From: Oceanitalea sp047302425 | Lineage (GTDB): Bacteria > Actinomycetota > Actinomycetes > Actinomycetales > Actinomycetaceae | Direction of reading: 5' to 3' | Assembly (NCBI RefSeq): GCF_047302425.1 | Contig: NZ_CP154855.1 | Location: 2,480,001 to 2,544,000 of the forward strand | Length of the DNA: 64,000 bases | Shown: positions 36,024 through 44,456 of the stretch, piece after piece | Layout of the letters: every line of letters begins with the position of its first letter | Numbering within the stretch: the first letter of the stretch is position 1 | Notes under the pieces: model-generated | Database searches by the model: none | Told to the model about the DNA's origin: nothing | What the model saw: the letters and a program-made list of their open reading frames with translations, nothing else | Position numbers and translations under genes: made by a program

Positions 36024-36072
36024 TAGCCTGGGCACCATGCCCTTGGACGCCCGCGCCCCCCTCGCCGCATGA
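36024..36072 (+). promoter_or_regulatory. Leaderless 11-codon leader ORF coupled to the GntR gene
   Basis: A TAGCCT box (36024-36029) is 7 nt before an ATG at 36037 that opens an 11-codon ORF (MPLDARAPLAA). Its TGA (36070-36072) overlaps the ATG of the GntR gene (ATGA). The GntR gene has no Shine-Dalgarno of its own, so translation may depend on termination of this leader. Confidence 0.5.
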
Positions 36073-36443
36073 CGCTGCGCGTGGACCCGGCCTCCCCCGA
36101 GCCGCCCTTCGCCCAGCTGCGCGCGCAGGTCACCGCGCAGGTCGCTGACGGCACGCTACGACCCGGTGACCGGCTGCCCCCCGTGCGCGCCCTCGCGGAC
36201 GAGCTCGGCATCGCTCCCAACACCGTCGCGCGCGCCTACCGCGAGCTGGAGGCGGACGGCCTGCTCGTCGGGCGCGGACGGTCGGGCACCTTCGTCACCG
36301 ACCCCGCCGCGGTGCGGGACAGCGCAGGGAACGACCACGCCGCCGCCGAGCGGGCCGCGGCCGCCTACGCGGACACGGTGCGGTCGCTGGGCATGGAGCC
36401 ACGGGAGGCGCTCACCCTCGTGCGCCGGGCGCTCGGGGTCTAG
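36069..36443 (+). CDS. GntR-family regulator, short YtrA type
   Basis: 124 residues: winged HTH PPFAQLRAQVTAQVADGTLRPGDRLPPVRALADELGIAPNTVARAYRELEADGLLVGRGRSGTFV, followed by a short helical tail instead of a ligand domain, as in the YtrA subfamily that controls ABC transporters. It converges on a MarR gene with a 4-bp overlap of the stop regions. The start sits on the stop of an 11-codon leader ORF. Confidence 0.9.
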   Translation: MTLRVDPASPEPPFAQLRAQVTAQVADGTLRPGDRLPPVRALADELGIAPNTVARAYRELEADGLLVGRGRSGTFVTDPAAVRDSAGNDHAAAERAAAAYADTVRSLGMEPREALTLVRRALGV

Positions 36444-36847
36444 TCGACCAGTCGCCGCAAAAGGACGGCGAGCTGCTCGCGCTCGCTCGCCTCCAGCCGG
36501 CCGAAGAACTCCTCGGCCGCGGCACCGCGGATCCGGTCCGCCGCCTCGTGCACCTCACGGCCCTCGTCGGTGGCGACGACGAGCACGGCCCGCCGGTCGG
36601 CCGGGTCGGGCTGCCGCGCGACGAGGCCGCGGGCCTCGAGGGAGTCGACGACCTCGGTCGCCGAGCGCGGGGCGATCCGCAGGTGCGCCGCCACCTGGCT
36701 GAGCCGGGCGCCGTCGTGCGTGCAGACGGTGCGCAGCGCCCTGGCCTGGTGCGGGGACAGGTCCCAGTCCTCCAGCGAGGACCACATGCGCCGGCGCAGC
36801 GCGCGGCTGGCGTGCATGAGGGCTTCGCTGAGCTCGGGGTCGGCCAT
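36440..36847 (-). CDS. MarR-family regulator divergent from an ABC exporter
   Basis: 135 residues from ATG 36847 (an in-frame ATG at 36874 would lie inside the operator and is rejected). HTH: HQARALRTVCTHDGARLSQVAAHLRIAPRSATEVVDSLEARGLVARQPDPADRRAVLVVATDEG, the MarR recognition helix and wing. It is divergent from the heterodimer-type or homodimer ABC exporter at 37011, and a near-perfect 21-bp palindrome lies between, so it likely represses both. Confidence 0.93.
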   Translation of the reverse strand: MADPELSEALMHASRALRRRMWSSLEDWDLSPHQARALRTVCTHDGARLSQVAAHLRIAPRSATEVVDSLEARGLVARQPDPADRRAVLVVATDEGREVHEAADRIRGAAAEEFFGRLEASEREQLAVLLRRLVD

Positions 36848-36872
36848 GCGCGTAACAGTAGCGCGCACCCAC

Positions 36873-36893
36873 ATAGTGAGGTAACCTCGCTAT
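36873..36893. promoter_or_regulatory. MarR-type operator
   Basis: ATAGTGAGGT and ACCTCGCTAT are inverted arms around a single A (36873-36893), with one mismatched pair. It lies 26 bp before the marR start and 117 bp before the exporter start, the usual place for a MarR site controlling a divergent exporter. Confidence 0.7.
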
Positions 36894-37010
36894 TGCGAGC
36901 GGCGCGACGGCCGCGGCGAGCGATCGCCGGCCAGTCCCGCGCCCCGCCCTGAACCGGTCCGACGGCACCCATCCTCCGCCGTCGCCTTTCGAGAAAGCGA
37001 GGTGGCGCTC

Positions 37011-38834
37011 ATGTCGAGTCCCTCCTTCCGCCCCCACGGCCCCGTCCGCCGCGACCCGGCCGACACCGCCCAGCTCGAGTCGCACCCCGTGAGCCTGCGG
37101 CGCATCGCCGCGCTCTTCGCGCCGCACCGGGCCCGCCTGCTCCTCGTCGTCGCGCTCATCGCCGCCAGCTCCGTCATGGGCCTGGCCACCCCGTTCCTCA
37201 CCAAGCACGTCATCGACGTCGCCCTGCCCGAGCAGGACGTGCGCCTGCTCCTCCTCCTCGTCGCCGGCATGCTCGTCGTCACGGTCGTGACGGCGGCGCT
37301 CGGTGTCCTGCAGACGTGGATCTCCACCGACGTCGGCCAGAACGTCATGCACCGGCTGCGTACCGACGTCTTCGTCCACCTGCAGCGCCAGCCGATGTCC
37401 TTCTTCACCCGCACCCGCGGCGGTGAGGTGCAGTCGCGCCTCACGCACGACATCGGCGCGATGCAGTCCGTCGTCACCGGTACCGCCACCGCGATCACCG
37501 CGAACGTCACGACGGCGATCGCGACGATCGTCGCCATGGTGGCGCTGAGCTGGCAGCTCGCCCTGCTGTCCCTCGTCGTCCTGCCGCCCGCCATCTGGCT
37601 CACCCGCCGCGTGGCGCAGATGCGCCGCGAGGTGACCGCCCAGCGGCAGCGGGCGCTGGCCGCCCTCCACGGGCAGGTCGAGGAGTCGCTGTCGGTGAGC
37701 GGCGCGCTGCTCGCCAAGACCCTCGGCGCCGGCCCCGAGCTGAGCCGCCGCTTCGCCGACTCCTCCGCCGAGCTCGTCGACCTCGAGCTGCGCTCCGAGC
37801 TCGCCGGCCGCTGGCGGATGGCGACGATGAGCGTCATCTTCTCCGCCATCCCCGCGCTCATCTACCTCGTCGCCGGACTGCCCGGTTCCGGCAACATCTC
37901 GATCGGCACGCTCGTCGCCTTCATCGCCCTCCAGTCCGGGCTGTTCCGCCCGCTCATGGGCGTGCTCAACACCGGCGTGCAGGTCACCGCGTCGCTCGCG
38001 CTGTTCAGCCGGATCTTCGAGTACCTCGACCTGCCGGTCGAGATCGACGACCCCGTCACCCCGGTGGCCCTCCCCTCCGGCGGCGGCCCCGGCGAGGTCA
38101 CCTTCGAGAACGTCACCTTCCGCTACCCCGACGCGGACGCCGACGCCGTCACCGACCTCGACCTGCACGTCCCCGCCGGCACCCGGCTGGCTCTCGTCGG
38201 CGAGTCCGGCGCCGGCAAGACGACCATCGCCGGTCTCGTCGCGCGGCTCCAGGACCCGACCTCCGGGCGGGTGCTACTCGACGGCGTCGACCTGCGCGAC
38301 CTCTCGCTGGCCGACCTCGCCTCACAGGTGGGCGTCGTCTCCCAGGAGACCTACCTCCTCCACACGACCGTGCGGGAGAACCTGCGCTACGCCCGTCCCG
38401 AGGCGACCGACGAGGAGATCGAGGCTGCCGCGAAGGCCGCCCAGGTGCACGACGTCATCCTTGCCCTGCCGCGCGGCTACGACACCGTGGTCGGCGCGCG
38501 CGGGCACCGCTTCTCCGGCGGTGAGAAGCAGCGCCTGGCGATCGCCCGCACGCTGCTGCGCGACCCGCGCGTGCTTGTGTTGGACGAGGCCACGAGCGCG
38601 CTCGACACGCGCACGGAGCACGCCGTTCAGGAGGCCCTCGACGTGCTGAGCCGCGGGCGCACGACGATCACCATCGCCCACCGCCTCTCGACCGTCCGGG
38701 ACGCCGACCTCATCGCCGTCGTCGACCGGGGGCGGATGGTCGAGCGGGGCAATCACGAGGAGCTCCTCGATCACGGCGGCCACTACGCCGCACTGGTGGC
38801 GGCCGCGGAGCGCACGCCGGCGCTCGTGCCCTGA
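37011..38834 (+). CDS. ABC exporter, fused permease and ATP-binding domains
   Basis: 607 residues. Six membrane helices in the first 320 residues (LLLVVALIAASSVMGLATPFL onward, with the exporter coupling sequence MSFFTRTRGGEVQSRLTHD), then an ATPase with Walker A GESGAGKTT, Q-loop SQETYLLHTTVRENLRYA, signature FSGGEKQRLAIARTLL, Walker B VLVLDEATSALD and switch AHRLST. GAGGTGG is 5 nt before the ATG. Family B exporters work as dimers; no partner gene is next to it, so a homodimer is likely. The MarR palindrome suggests induction by a toxic substrate. Confidence 0.95.
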   Translation: MSSPSFRPHGPVRRDPADTAQLESHPVSLRRIAALFAPHRARLLLVVALIAASSVMGLATPFLTKHVIDVALPEQDVRLLLLLVAGMLVVTVVTAALGVLQTWISTDVGQNVMHRLRTDVFVHLQRQPMSFFTRTRGGEVQSRLTHDIGAMQSVVTGTATAITANVTTAIATIVAMVALSWQLALLSLVVLPPAIWLTRRVAQMRREVTAQRQRALAALHGQVEESLSVSGALLAKTLGAGPELSRRFADSSAELVDLELRSELAGRWRMATMSVIFSAIPALIYLVAGLPGSGNISIGTLVAFIALQSGLFRPLMGVLNTGVQVTASLALFSRIFEYLDLPVEIDDPVTPVALPSGGGPGEVTFENVTFRYPDADADAVTDLDLHVPAGTRLALVGESGAGKTTIAGLVARLQDPTSGRVLLDGVDLRDLSLADLASQVGVVSQETYLLHTTVRENLRYARPEATDEEIEAAAKAAQVHDVILALPRGYDTVVGARGHRFSGGEKQRLAIARTLLRDPRVLVLDEATSALDTRTEHAVQEALDVLSRGRTTITIAHRLSTVRDADLIAVVDRGRMVERGNHEELLDHGGHYAALVAAAERTPALVP

Positions 38835-38960
38835 CCGCGTCGGTTTTCCGCCACAAAGCCGAGGGCGCAGTATCGCCGCACGGCGCATGACAAGCACTCC
38901 GGCTTGACCCGCTCGGCTACCGGACCCGCTTGTGGCGGGATCCGACAGGGTGCGCCCCGC

Positions 38961-39731
38961 TCAGCGGGCGAGGGCTCCCAGAGAGGAGACGAGCTCGCGA
39001 ACCTTCCCGGCCGTCTCCGCCCAGCCCTCGACCGCGATGCACGGGACGCCCATGGCCTTGACCGGGTAGTCGTTGCCGCCCTCGTCGAGGCGGTCGCCGA
39101 TGAAGAGCATGTCGGCGAGGTCGATGCCGGTGTGCTCGGCGAGGCGGGTCATGCCGTAGGCCTTGTCCACGCCCTGGCGGGTGATGTCGATGGACGTCGA
39201 GCCGCCGGAGCGGACCTCGAGCTCGGGCAGCAGCGGGGCGACGGCGGCGCGCAGCTGCTCCTTCTTCTCCCCCGTCGGGTCCCAGGCGCGCTTGGCCTCG
39301 AGCGGCGCCTGCTGGCCGAGGGCCGAGAAGGTGATCTGCGAGCCGCGGTCCTCGAGGACCGGGCCCCAGCTCTCCTCCTCCCACAGCCCCAGCCGGCGGG
39401 CCTCGCGCTCGAGAACGGTCAGCGCCTCGGCGCGCTCCTCGGCGGAGAGGTCGTGGGCGTAGACCTCCCGGAGCTCACCGCCGTCGTCGTAGCGGTAGTA
39501 GCGCGTGCCGCAGGTGGGCATGAGGTGCAGCCGCAATCGGGCGGCGTCGTCGAGGTCGAGGCGGTCGGTGACCTGGGTGGTGAACTGCTCGAGCTGCCCG
39601 CCCGAGATGATGCACACTGGCACGACGGCGAGGAGTGCGGTGAGCGCCTCGGCCATCTCCGGGTGGATCGGGGACTTCGAGGGCGTGAGGGTGTCGTCGA
39701 GGTCGAAGGCGACCAGTCGGGCGGCAGGCAT
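38961..39731 (-). CDS. HAD-IIB phosphatase (phosphomannomutase/sucrose-phosphatase-like)
   Basis: 256 residues. Motif I DLDDTLTPSKSPI carries the nucleophile aspartate (DxDxT), SGGQ is motif II, and FIGDRLDEGGNDYPVKAMG is motif IV, with the type IIB cap in between. A reverse TATCCT box (39738-39743) lies 6 nt before the ATG, deciding this start over an ATG 5 codons upstream. Substrate unknown, probably a sugar phosphate. It converges on the ABC exporter; the gap contains an inverted repeat (TCCGCCACAA / TTGTGGCGG). Confidence 0.87.
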   Translation of the reverse strand: MPAARLVAFDLDDTLTPSKSPIHPEMAEALTALLAVVPVCIISGGQLEQFTTQVTDRLDLDDAARLRLHLMPTCGTRYYRYDDGGELREVYAHDLSAEERAEALTVLEREARRLGLWEEESWGPVLEDRGSQITFSALGQQAPLEAKRAWDPTGEKKEQLRAAVAPLLPELEVRSGGSTSIDITRQGVDKAYGMTRLAEHTGIDLADMLFIGDRLDEGGNDYPVKAMGVPCIAVEGWAETAGKVRELVSSLGALAR

Positions 39732-39759
39732 CGGCTCAGGATACAAGTGCGCCCGGGGC

Positions 39760-40590
39760 TCAGAACTCCTCGTGGGTGTCCGGGTCGTGGCTCTGCCGGC
39801 CGCGCTCGAGGCCGCTGATCTGCGCCATCTCCGACTCGCTCAGCTCGAAGCCGAAGACGTCGAGGTTGAGGCTCTGCCGGTCCGGGCTGGCGGACTTCGG
39901 GATCGGCAGGACGCCGAGCTGGACGTGCCAGCGGAGCACGACCTGCGCCGTCTCCACCCCGTGGCGGGCGGCGATCTGCTCGAGCGCCGGCTCAGTGAGC
40001 AGGGAGGCGCTGCGGGCGAGCGGGCTCCACGACTGCGTGAGCACGGTGCGCTCGGCGTCGGCGGCGCGCATGTCGGCCTGGGTGAAGTAGGGGTGCAGCT
40101 CGATCTGGTTGACCGCCGGCGCGACGTCGGTCTCCTCGATGATCCGGTCCAGGTGCGCGGCGGTGAAGTTCGAGACGCCGATCGAGCGGACGACGCCGTC
40201 CTCCCGCAGCTTGACGAGCGCGCGCCAGGAGTCGACGTACTTGTCCAGGCGCGGCAGCGGCCAGTGGATGAGGTAGAGGTCGATGTAGTCGAGGCCGAGC
40301 TTCTTGCGCGAGGTCTCGAAGGCGCGCAGCGCCTCCTCGTAGCCCTGCTCGCTCCCCCGCAGCTTGGTGGTGACGACGATCTGCTCGCGCGGGACGCCGG
40401 ACTCGGCGATGCCGCGGCCCACCGCCTCCTCGTTCTCGTACTTCGCGGCGGTGTCGATGAGCCGGTAGCCCATCTCCAGCGCCGTCCGCACGGCCTCGGG
40501 GGCCTCCTCGTTCATCGGCCACGTGCCGAGGCCGATCGCCGGGATCCGGTTGCCGTCGTTGAGCGCGAGAGTCGGGATCATGCGGTCCAT
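39760..40590 (-). CDS. Aldo/keto reductase
   Basis: 276 residues. GLGTWPMNEE, the catalytic tyrosine and aspartate regions (DTAAKYENEEAVG with D and Y), K in VVTTKLRG, and LIHWPLPR with the catalytic histidine match AKR family 5 (2,5-diketo-D-gluconate reductase-like). The NADPH site GVLPIPKSASPDRQSLNL is present. Start at 40590; a second ATG three codons later is also possible. It follows the HAD gene with 28 bp between its stop and the HAD start. No obvious link to the ole cluster. Confidence 0.93.
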   Translation of the reverse strand: MDRMIPTLALNDGNRIPAIGLGTWPMNEEAPEAVRTALEMGYRLIDTAAKYENEEAVGRGIAESGVPREQIVVTTKLRGSEQGYEEALRAFETSRKKLGLDYIDLYLIHWPLPRLDKYVDSWRALVKLREDGVVRSIGVSNFTAAHLDRIIEETDVAPAVNQIELHPYFTQADMRAADAERTVLTQSWSPLARSASLLTEPALEQIAARHGVETAQVVLRWHVQLGVLPIPKSASPDRQSLNLDVFGFELSESEMAQISGLERGRQSHDPDTHEEF

Positions 40591-40782
40591 TGTGGCGGTG
40601 GGGCGCGGGCCCTCGCACTCCGCGCTCACACGCGCCGGCCGGTGAGCTACCCGCTTCGCCTCATCTGGATGGACGAGGAGCGGGGAGCTCGGAGGACAAC
40701 CGGGGAGCTCACGGAGCGGGGCGGGTGGAGGAATCCGGCTGTCGGCGCGGGAGGGGGTGGGCTGGGCGCGCGGGAGGGCTGG

Positions 40783-41805
40783 TCAGGCGCGGCGGTAGTG
40801 CTCGGCCAGCCTTGCCAGGCCCTCGTCGATGCTCACGGCCGGCTCCCAGCCGAGCACCTCGCGGGTGCGGCGCTGGTCGAACCAGTGCGCCGTCGACAGC
40901 TGCTCGGCGAGGAAGCGCGTCATCGGCGGCTCGTCGCGGCCCGGGCGGACCGCCCACACCGCTTCGACCAGTCCCCCGGCAACCTTCGCGAGCCGGGCCG
41001 GCACGCGCCACGCGGGGGCGGGCGCTCCGGCGGCGAGCGAGATCCCGGCGATGAGGTCGCCGACGGCGCGCGGCTCGCCGTTCGTCACGACGAGCGCCTG
41101 CCCGTGGGCCTGCGGCGCCCGCTCGAGCGCGGCGACGAGCGCGTCGGCGGCGTTGTCGACGTAGACCGAGTCGACGAGTACCGCGCCGTGGTCGAGCAGC
41201 GGCAGCCGCCTGGCGCGGGCGCGCTCGACGATCCGCGCGACCAGCTGCGTGTCCCCCGGCCCCCACACGAGGTGCGGGCGGACCGCGACGACGGCGAAGT
41301 GCGGTCCGTCGGCCTCCAGCGCCAGCAGCTCGGCGGCCGCCTTCGTCCGCGCGTAGTTCCCGCGCGCGTGCTCTGGCTGCGCCGGTCCGGCCCCCTCGCC
41401 CACGAGCGAGCCGCCCGTGTGCGCCACCGAGGGTGAGGACACCTGGACGAAGCGCCCCACCCCGGCCGCGCGGGCGGCGGCGAGGAGGGTGCGCGTGCCC
41501 TCGACGTTGACCTGCTCGTACTCGTGCCGCGGCCCGCTCACCGAGACCTTCGCGGCGAGGTGGACGACGGCGTCACGCCCCTCGAGTGCGCGGGTCACCG
41601 CCGCGGGGTCGGTGAGCCACCCGAGCGAGTCGCTCGCGCCGTCGACCCCGGCCGGCCGGCGCTGGAAGGTGCGGACGTCGTGCCCGGCGGCGACGAGCCG
41701 CTCGGCCGTGCGCCGCCCGAGCATGCCGCTCGCGCCCGTGACGAGGACGCGCAGCCGCGGCGGGGCGGCCTCGGTGGTCGCGGGCGCGTCGACGCGGCGG
41801 CTCAC
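40783..41805 (-). CDS. oleD: OleD, NAD(P)-dependent 3-oxo-carboxylate reductase
   Basis: 340 residues of the short-chain dehydrogenase, 3-beta-HSD-like branch: VLVTGASGMLGRRTAERL (nucleotide site) and NYARTKAAAE (catalytic Y-x3-K). In olefin synthesis OleD reduces the 2-alkyl-3-keto acid from OleA to the 2-alkyl-3-hydroxy acid. The GTG at 41805 overlaps the oleBC stop by 4 bp, making it the last gene of an oleA-oleBC-oleD operon. Confidence 0.9.
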   Translation of the reverse strand: MSRRVDAPATTEAAPPRLRVLVTGASGMLGRRTAERLVAAGHDVRTFQRRPAGVDGASDSLGWLTDPAAVTRALEGRDAVVHLAAKVSVSGPRHEYEQVNVEGTRTLLAAARAAGVGRFVQVSSPSVAHTGGSLVGEGAGPAQPEHARGNYARTKAAAELLALEADGPHFAVVAVRPHLVWGPGDTQLVARIVERARARRLPLLDHGAVLVDSVYVDNAADALVAALERAPQAHGQALVVTNGEPRAVGDLIAGISLAAGAPAPAWRVPARLAKVAGGLVEAVWAVRPGRDEPPMTRFLAEQLSTAHWFDQRRTREVLGWEPAVSIDEGLARLAEHYRRA

Positions 41806-44456
41806 GGCTCGCCCATCCGCCCGCCGGCCACGGCCTGCTCGGCCCACCGGCCGATGCGGCCGCGCTCGATCTTCGCGTTGTGCCGTACGTCCGTGGGCAG
41901 CTCCCGCACGCGCAGGACGGCCGCGACCGGGACGCCGCACGCGTCGCTGACGGCGCGGCGCACCGCGCTCGTGAGCCCGGGGGTGGCGAGCGAGGCGCCG
42001 GCGCGGGCCCGGCGGTCGACGGCGGGGTCGGTCTCGAGGACGACGACGAGCTGCTGCGTCCCCGCCGGCCCCACGCCCACGGCGGCTGCGCGCTGCACTC
42101 CGGGCACCCGCTCGACGGCGTGCTCCACTGCGACCGGGGTGATGACCCCGCCGGGCGCGGTGACGATGTGCGACAGGCGCCCCTCGACCCACAGCCGGCC
42201 CTCGGCGTCGAGGTGGCCGATGTCGCCGGTGCGGTGGCGGCCCCGGTGGTCGGCGCTGGCCTGCTGCGTGGCCCAGAGCCTGTCGTAGGTGCGCTTGAGG
42301 TGCGGGGCGGCGACGAGGATCTCGCCCGTCACGCCGGGCGCGTCGGTGGGCTCACCGGTGGCGGCGCCGTCGTCGTCGAGCGGGATGATGGTGACCTCGG
42401 TGCCGGGGACGGGGCGGCCCACGCAGGTGCCACCGCCCGCGCCGGCGACCGTGCCGACGTCGGCGAGGGCGCGGCGGATCTCCTCGAGGTCGATGTCGGT
42501 GACGGGCAGGACCTCGGTCATCCCGTAGGGCGTGCGGGCGCTGGCGCGGGGCATGACCTCGGCGACGCGCGCGAGCAGCTCCGGCGGGATCGGCGCCCCC
42601 GCGGAGAGGAAGAGCCCGACGCCGGAGAGCGCCTCGCGCTGCTCGGCCGTCAGCTCCCCCGCGGTCGCGAGGACGTTGCGGAGGGCGGCGGGTGAGGTGA
42701 AGACGGCCGTCGCGCTGCCGGCGTTCACCGCGTCCGCCAGGGCTGCGGCGGTGAGGGTGGCCGGGGCGGTGACGTCCATGTCCGGGACGACGGCGAGGGA
42801 GCCCAGGGCGGTGCCGAGCAGCGCGAAGGGCGCGAACCCGGCGACGAAGGACGAGCTCGGGCCCAGGCCGTAGGTCTCGGCGAGGGTGTCACGCATCCCG
42901 GCGAGGCCGCGGTGGGTGTAGACGACACCCTTGGCCGGGCCGGTGGAGCCGGACGTGAAGAGGATGGCGGCGTCGTCGTCGGGGCCGGGCAGCGGCGGCA
43001 GGTCGGTGCCGGCACGCTCAAGCTCGGCGCCGCGGGCGAGGAGGCCGGGCAGGGAGTCGCTGACACCCAGCGCCCTGGCCTGCGCCGGCGGGAGCTCGCT
43101 CACCGCGACGCGACGGCCGGGCCACGAGAGCAGGCGCGCGCCGACGAGCCCGCGGTCGATGCCCATGACGACGTCCGGGGAGGCGCCGCGGATCGCGCGG
43201 CTCATCCCGCGCAGACCCAGGCCCTGGTCCGCGATGACGGCGACGGCACCCAGGCGCAGGCAGGCGAAGAGTGCGGTCGTGAGGTCGACGCCGGGGGTGA
43301 CGAGGAGGCTCACGCGCTGGCCGGGGCGCACGCCGGCGTCGTGCAGGCCGAGGGCGAGGTGGCGGACGCGGGTGGCGAGGTCGCGCCACGTCACCGTGTC
43401 CGTGCCACCGGGGTGGAGGGCGACGACGGCGGGGGCGTCGTCCTCGCGCCGCTCGTCGAGGACGGCAGCAAGGGGGCGAGTAACAACTCCGCAGTCGGCG
43501 GTAAGTGTGCTGTCGGCGGTAACTGTACTGTCGGCGGGGAGGGGGGTCGGGAAGCGGGCGTCCAGCCAGCGGACGACCGTGCCGGCGACGTCGACGTCCT
43601 CGGCAAGCAGATGGCCGGCACCCTCGAAGCGGTGGACGTCGGCGTGCGGGAGCCGGCGCAGGATGTCGTCGAGGTAGCGGCGCTGGAACACCGGGTCGCG
43701 CGGGCCCCACAGCACGAGCGCGGGCACCTCGAGCCGGGCGACGCCGTCGGCGATGGCGTCGAGCGCCGGGCGGCTGGGGTGGCTCGGGTCGGCGGGGATG
43801 TCGGCGACGAAGTCTGCGACGGCGCTGCGGTCCTCGGCGTAGGGCGCGTGATAGGCGGCGCGGACCTCGCGGCTCAGCGGCGGGTTGGCCAGGGCGAGGG
43901 TGGCGCGCAGGAAGGTGCGGGTGCCGCTCGTCGCCCAGCCGTGCACGCTCGGGTTTCCCGCCAGCCGCAGCAGGGCGGGGATCTCGGAGTCGTCGTCGTG
44001 GTGGACGGCGGTGTTGGTGACGACGACGCCGGCGAGCAGCTCCGGGTGCCCGACGGCCCAGCCGAGGGACACGACCCCGCCCCAGTCGTGCCCGACCGTG
44101 ACGACCGGGCCGGTGAGGCCGAGGGCGTCGGTGAGGGCGCCGAGCTCGGCGACGCGGTCGGCGAGGCGGCGGAAGCGGCCGTCGCGCTGGGAGAAGCCCA
44201 TGCCGAGCTGGTCTACGGCGACGACCCGCCAGCCGGCCGCGGCGGCGGCCGGGAGGAGCGAGCGCCACAGGTAGGACCACGTCGGGTTGCCGTGGACGGC
44301 GAGCAGCGTCCCGCGGGCCTCGCCGGTGAGGTCGGGGGCGTTGTCGAGCAGGTGCCAGGTGACCGGCGGGTCCTGCCCCGCACCGGGGACGGTGACTCGG
44401 CGGCTCCAGCGGCGGTCGAGTCCGGGGAGCTCGGGAAGGTCGGGGTCGGGGCTCAC
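41802..44456 (-). CDS. oleBC: OleBC fusion: beta-lactone decarboxylase and beta-lactone synthetase
   Basis: 884 residues. Residues 1-300 are an alpha/beta hydrolase of the haloalkane-dehalogenase type with nucleophile D124 (VGHDWGG), acid D254 (GPRDP) and H282 (GAGHLL): OleB, which removes CO2 from the beta-lactone to give a cis-alkene. Residues about 330-884 are an AMP-ligase-fold domain: LFTSGSTGPAKGV, PYGMTE, HRTGDIGHLDAEGRLW; this is OleC, which closes the beta-hydroxy acid to the beta-lactone with ATP. The two are joined by a short linker (302-325) built of ADSTVT-like repeats. The fused form is known from actinobacterial ole clusters such as Micrococcus. GTG at 44456 overlaps the oleA stop. 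Confidence 0.95.
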   Translation of the reverse strand: MSPDPDLPELPGLDRRWSRRVTVPGAGQDPPVTWHLLDNAPDLTGEARGTLLAVHGNPTWSYLWRSLLPAAAAAGWRVVAVDQLGMGFSQRDGRFRRLADRVAELGALTDALGLTGPVVTVGHDWGGVVSLGWAVGHPELLAGVVVTNTAVHHDDDSEIPALLRLAGNPSVHGWATSGTRTFLRATLALANPPLSREVRAAYHAPYAEDRSAVADFVADIPADPSHPSRPALDAIADGVARLEVPALVLWGPRDPVFQRRYLDDILRRLPHADVHRFEGAGHLLAEDVDVAGTVVRWLDARFPTPLPADSTVTADSTLTADCGVVTRPLAAVLDERREDDAPAVVALHPGGTDTVTWRDLATRVRHLALGLHDAGVRPGQRVSLLVTPGVDLTTALFACLRLGAVAVIADQGLGLRGMSRAIRGASPDVVMGIDRGLVGARLLSWPGRRVAVSELPPAQARALGVSDSLPGLLARGAELERAGTDLPPLPGPDDDAAILFTSGSTGPAKGVVYTHRGLAGMRDTLAETYGLGPSSSFVAGFAPFALLGTALGSLAVVPDMDVTAPATLTAAALADAVNAGSATAVFTSPAALRNVLATAGELTAEQREALSGVGLFLSAGAPIPPELLARVAEVMPRASARTPYGMTEVLPVTDIDLEEIRRALADVGTVAGAGGGTCVGRPVPGTEVTIIPLDDDGAATGEPTDAPGVTGEILVAAPHLKRTYDRLWATQQASADHRGRHRTGDIGHLDAEGRLWVEGRLSHIVTAPGGVITPVAVEHAVERVPGVQRAAAVGVGPAGTQQLVVVLETDPAVDRRARAGASLATPGLTSAVRRAVSDACGVPVAAVLRVRELPTDVRHNAKIERGRIGRWAEQAVAGGRMGEP
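43493..43546. repeat. Three 18-bp repeats in the oleB-oleC linker
   Basis: Three 18-bp units with core GTCGGCGG run from 43493 to 43546; the first two differ at 3 positions. On the coding strand they encode the repeated ADST(V/L)T hexapeptide between the two enzyme domains. In-frame expansion or contraction would change linker length only. Confidence 0.6.

Noticed and set aside
38836..38941. Inverted TCCGCCACAA/TTGTGGCGG pair as a mobile element
   Set aside because: The arms are short and there is no coding content; it is more likely a loose terminator structure between converging genes.
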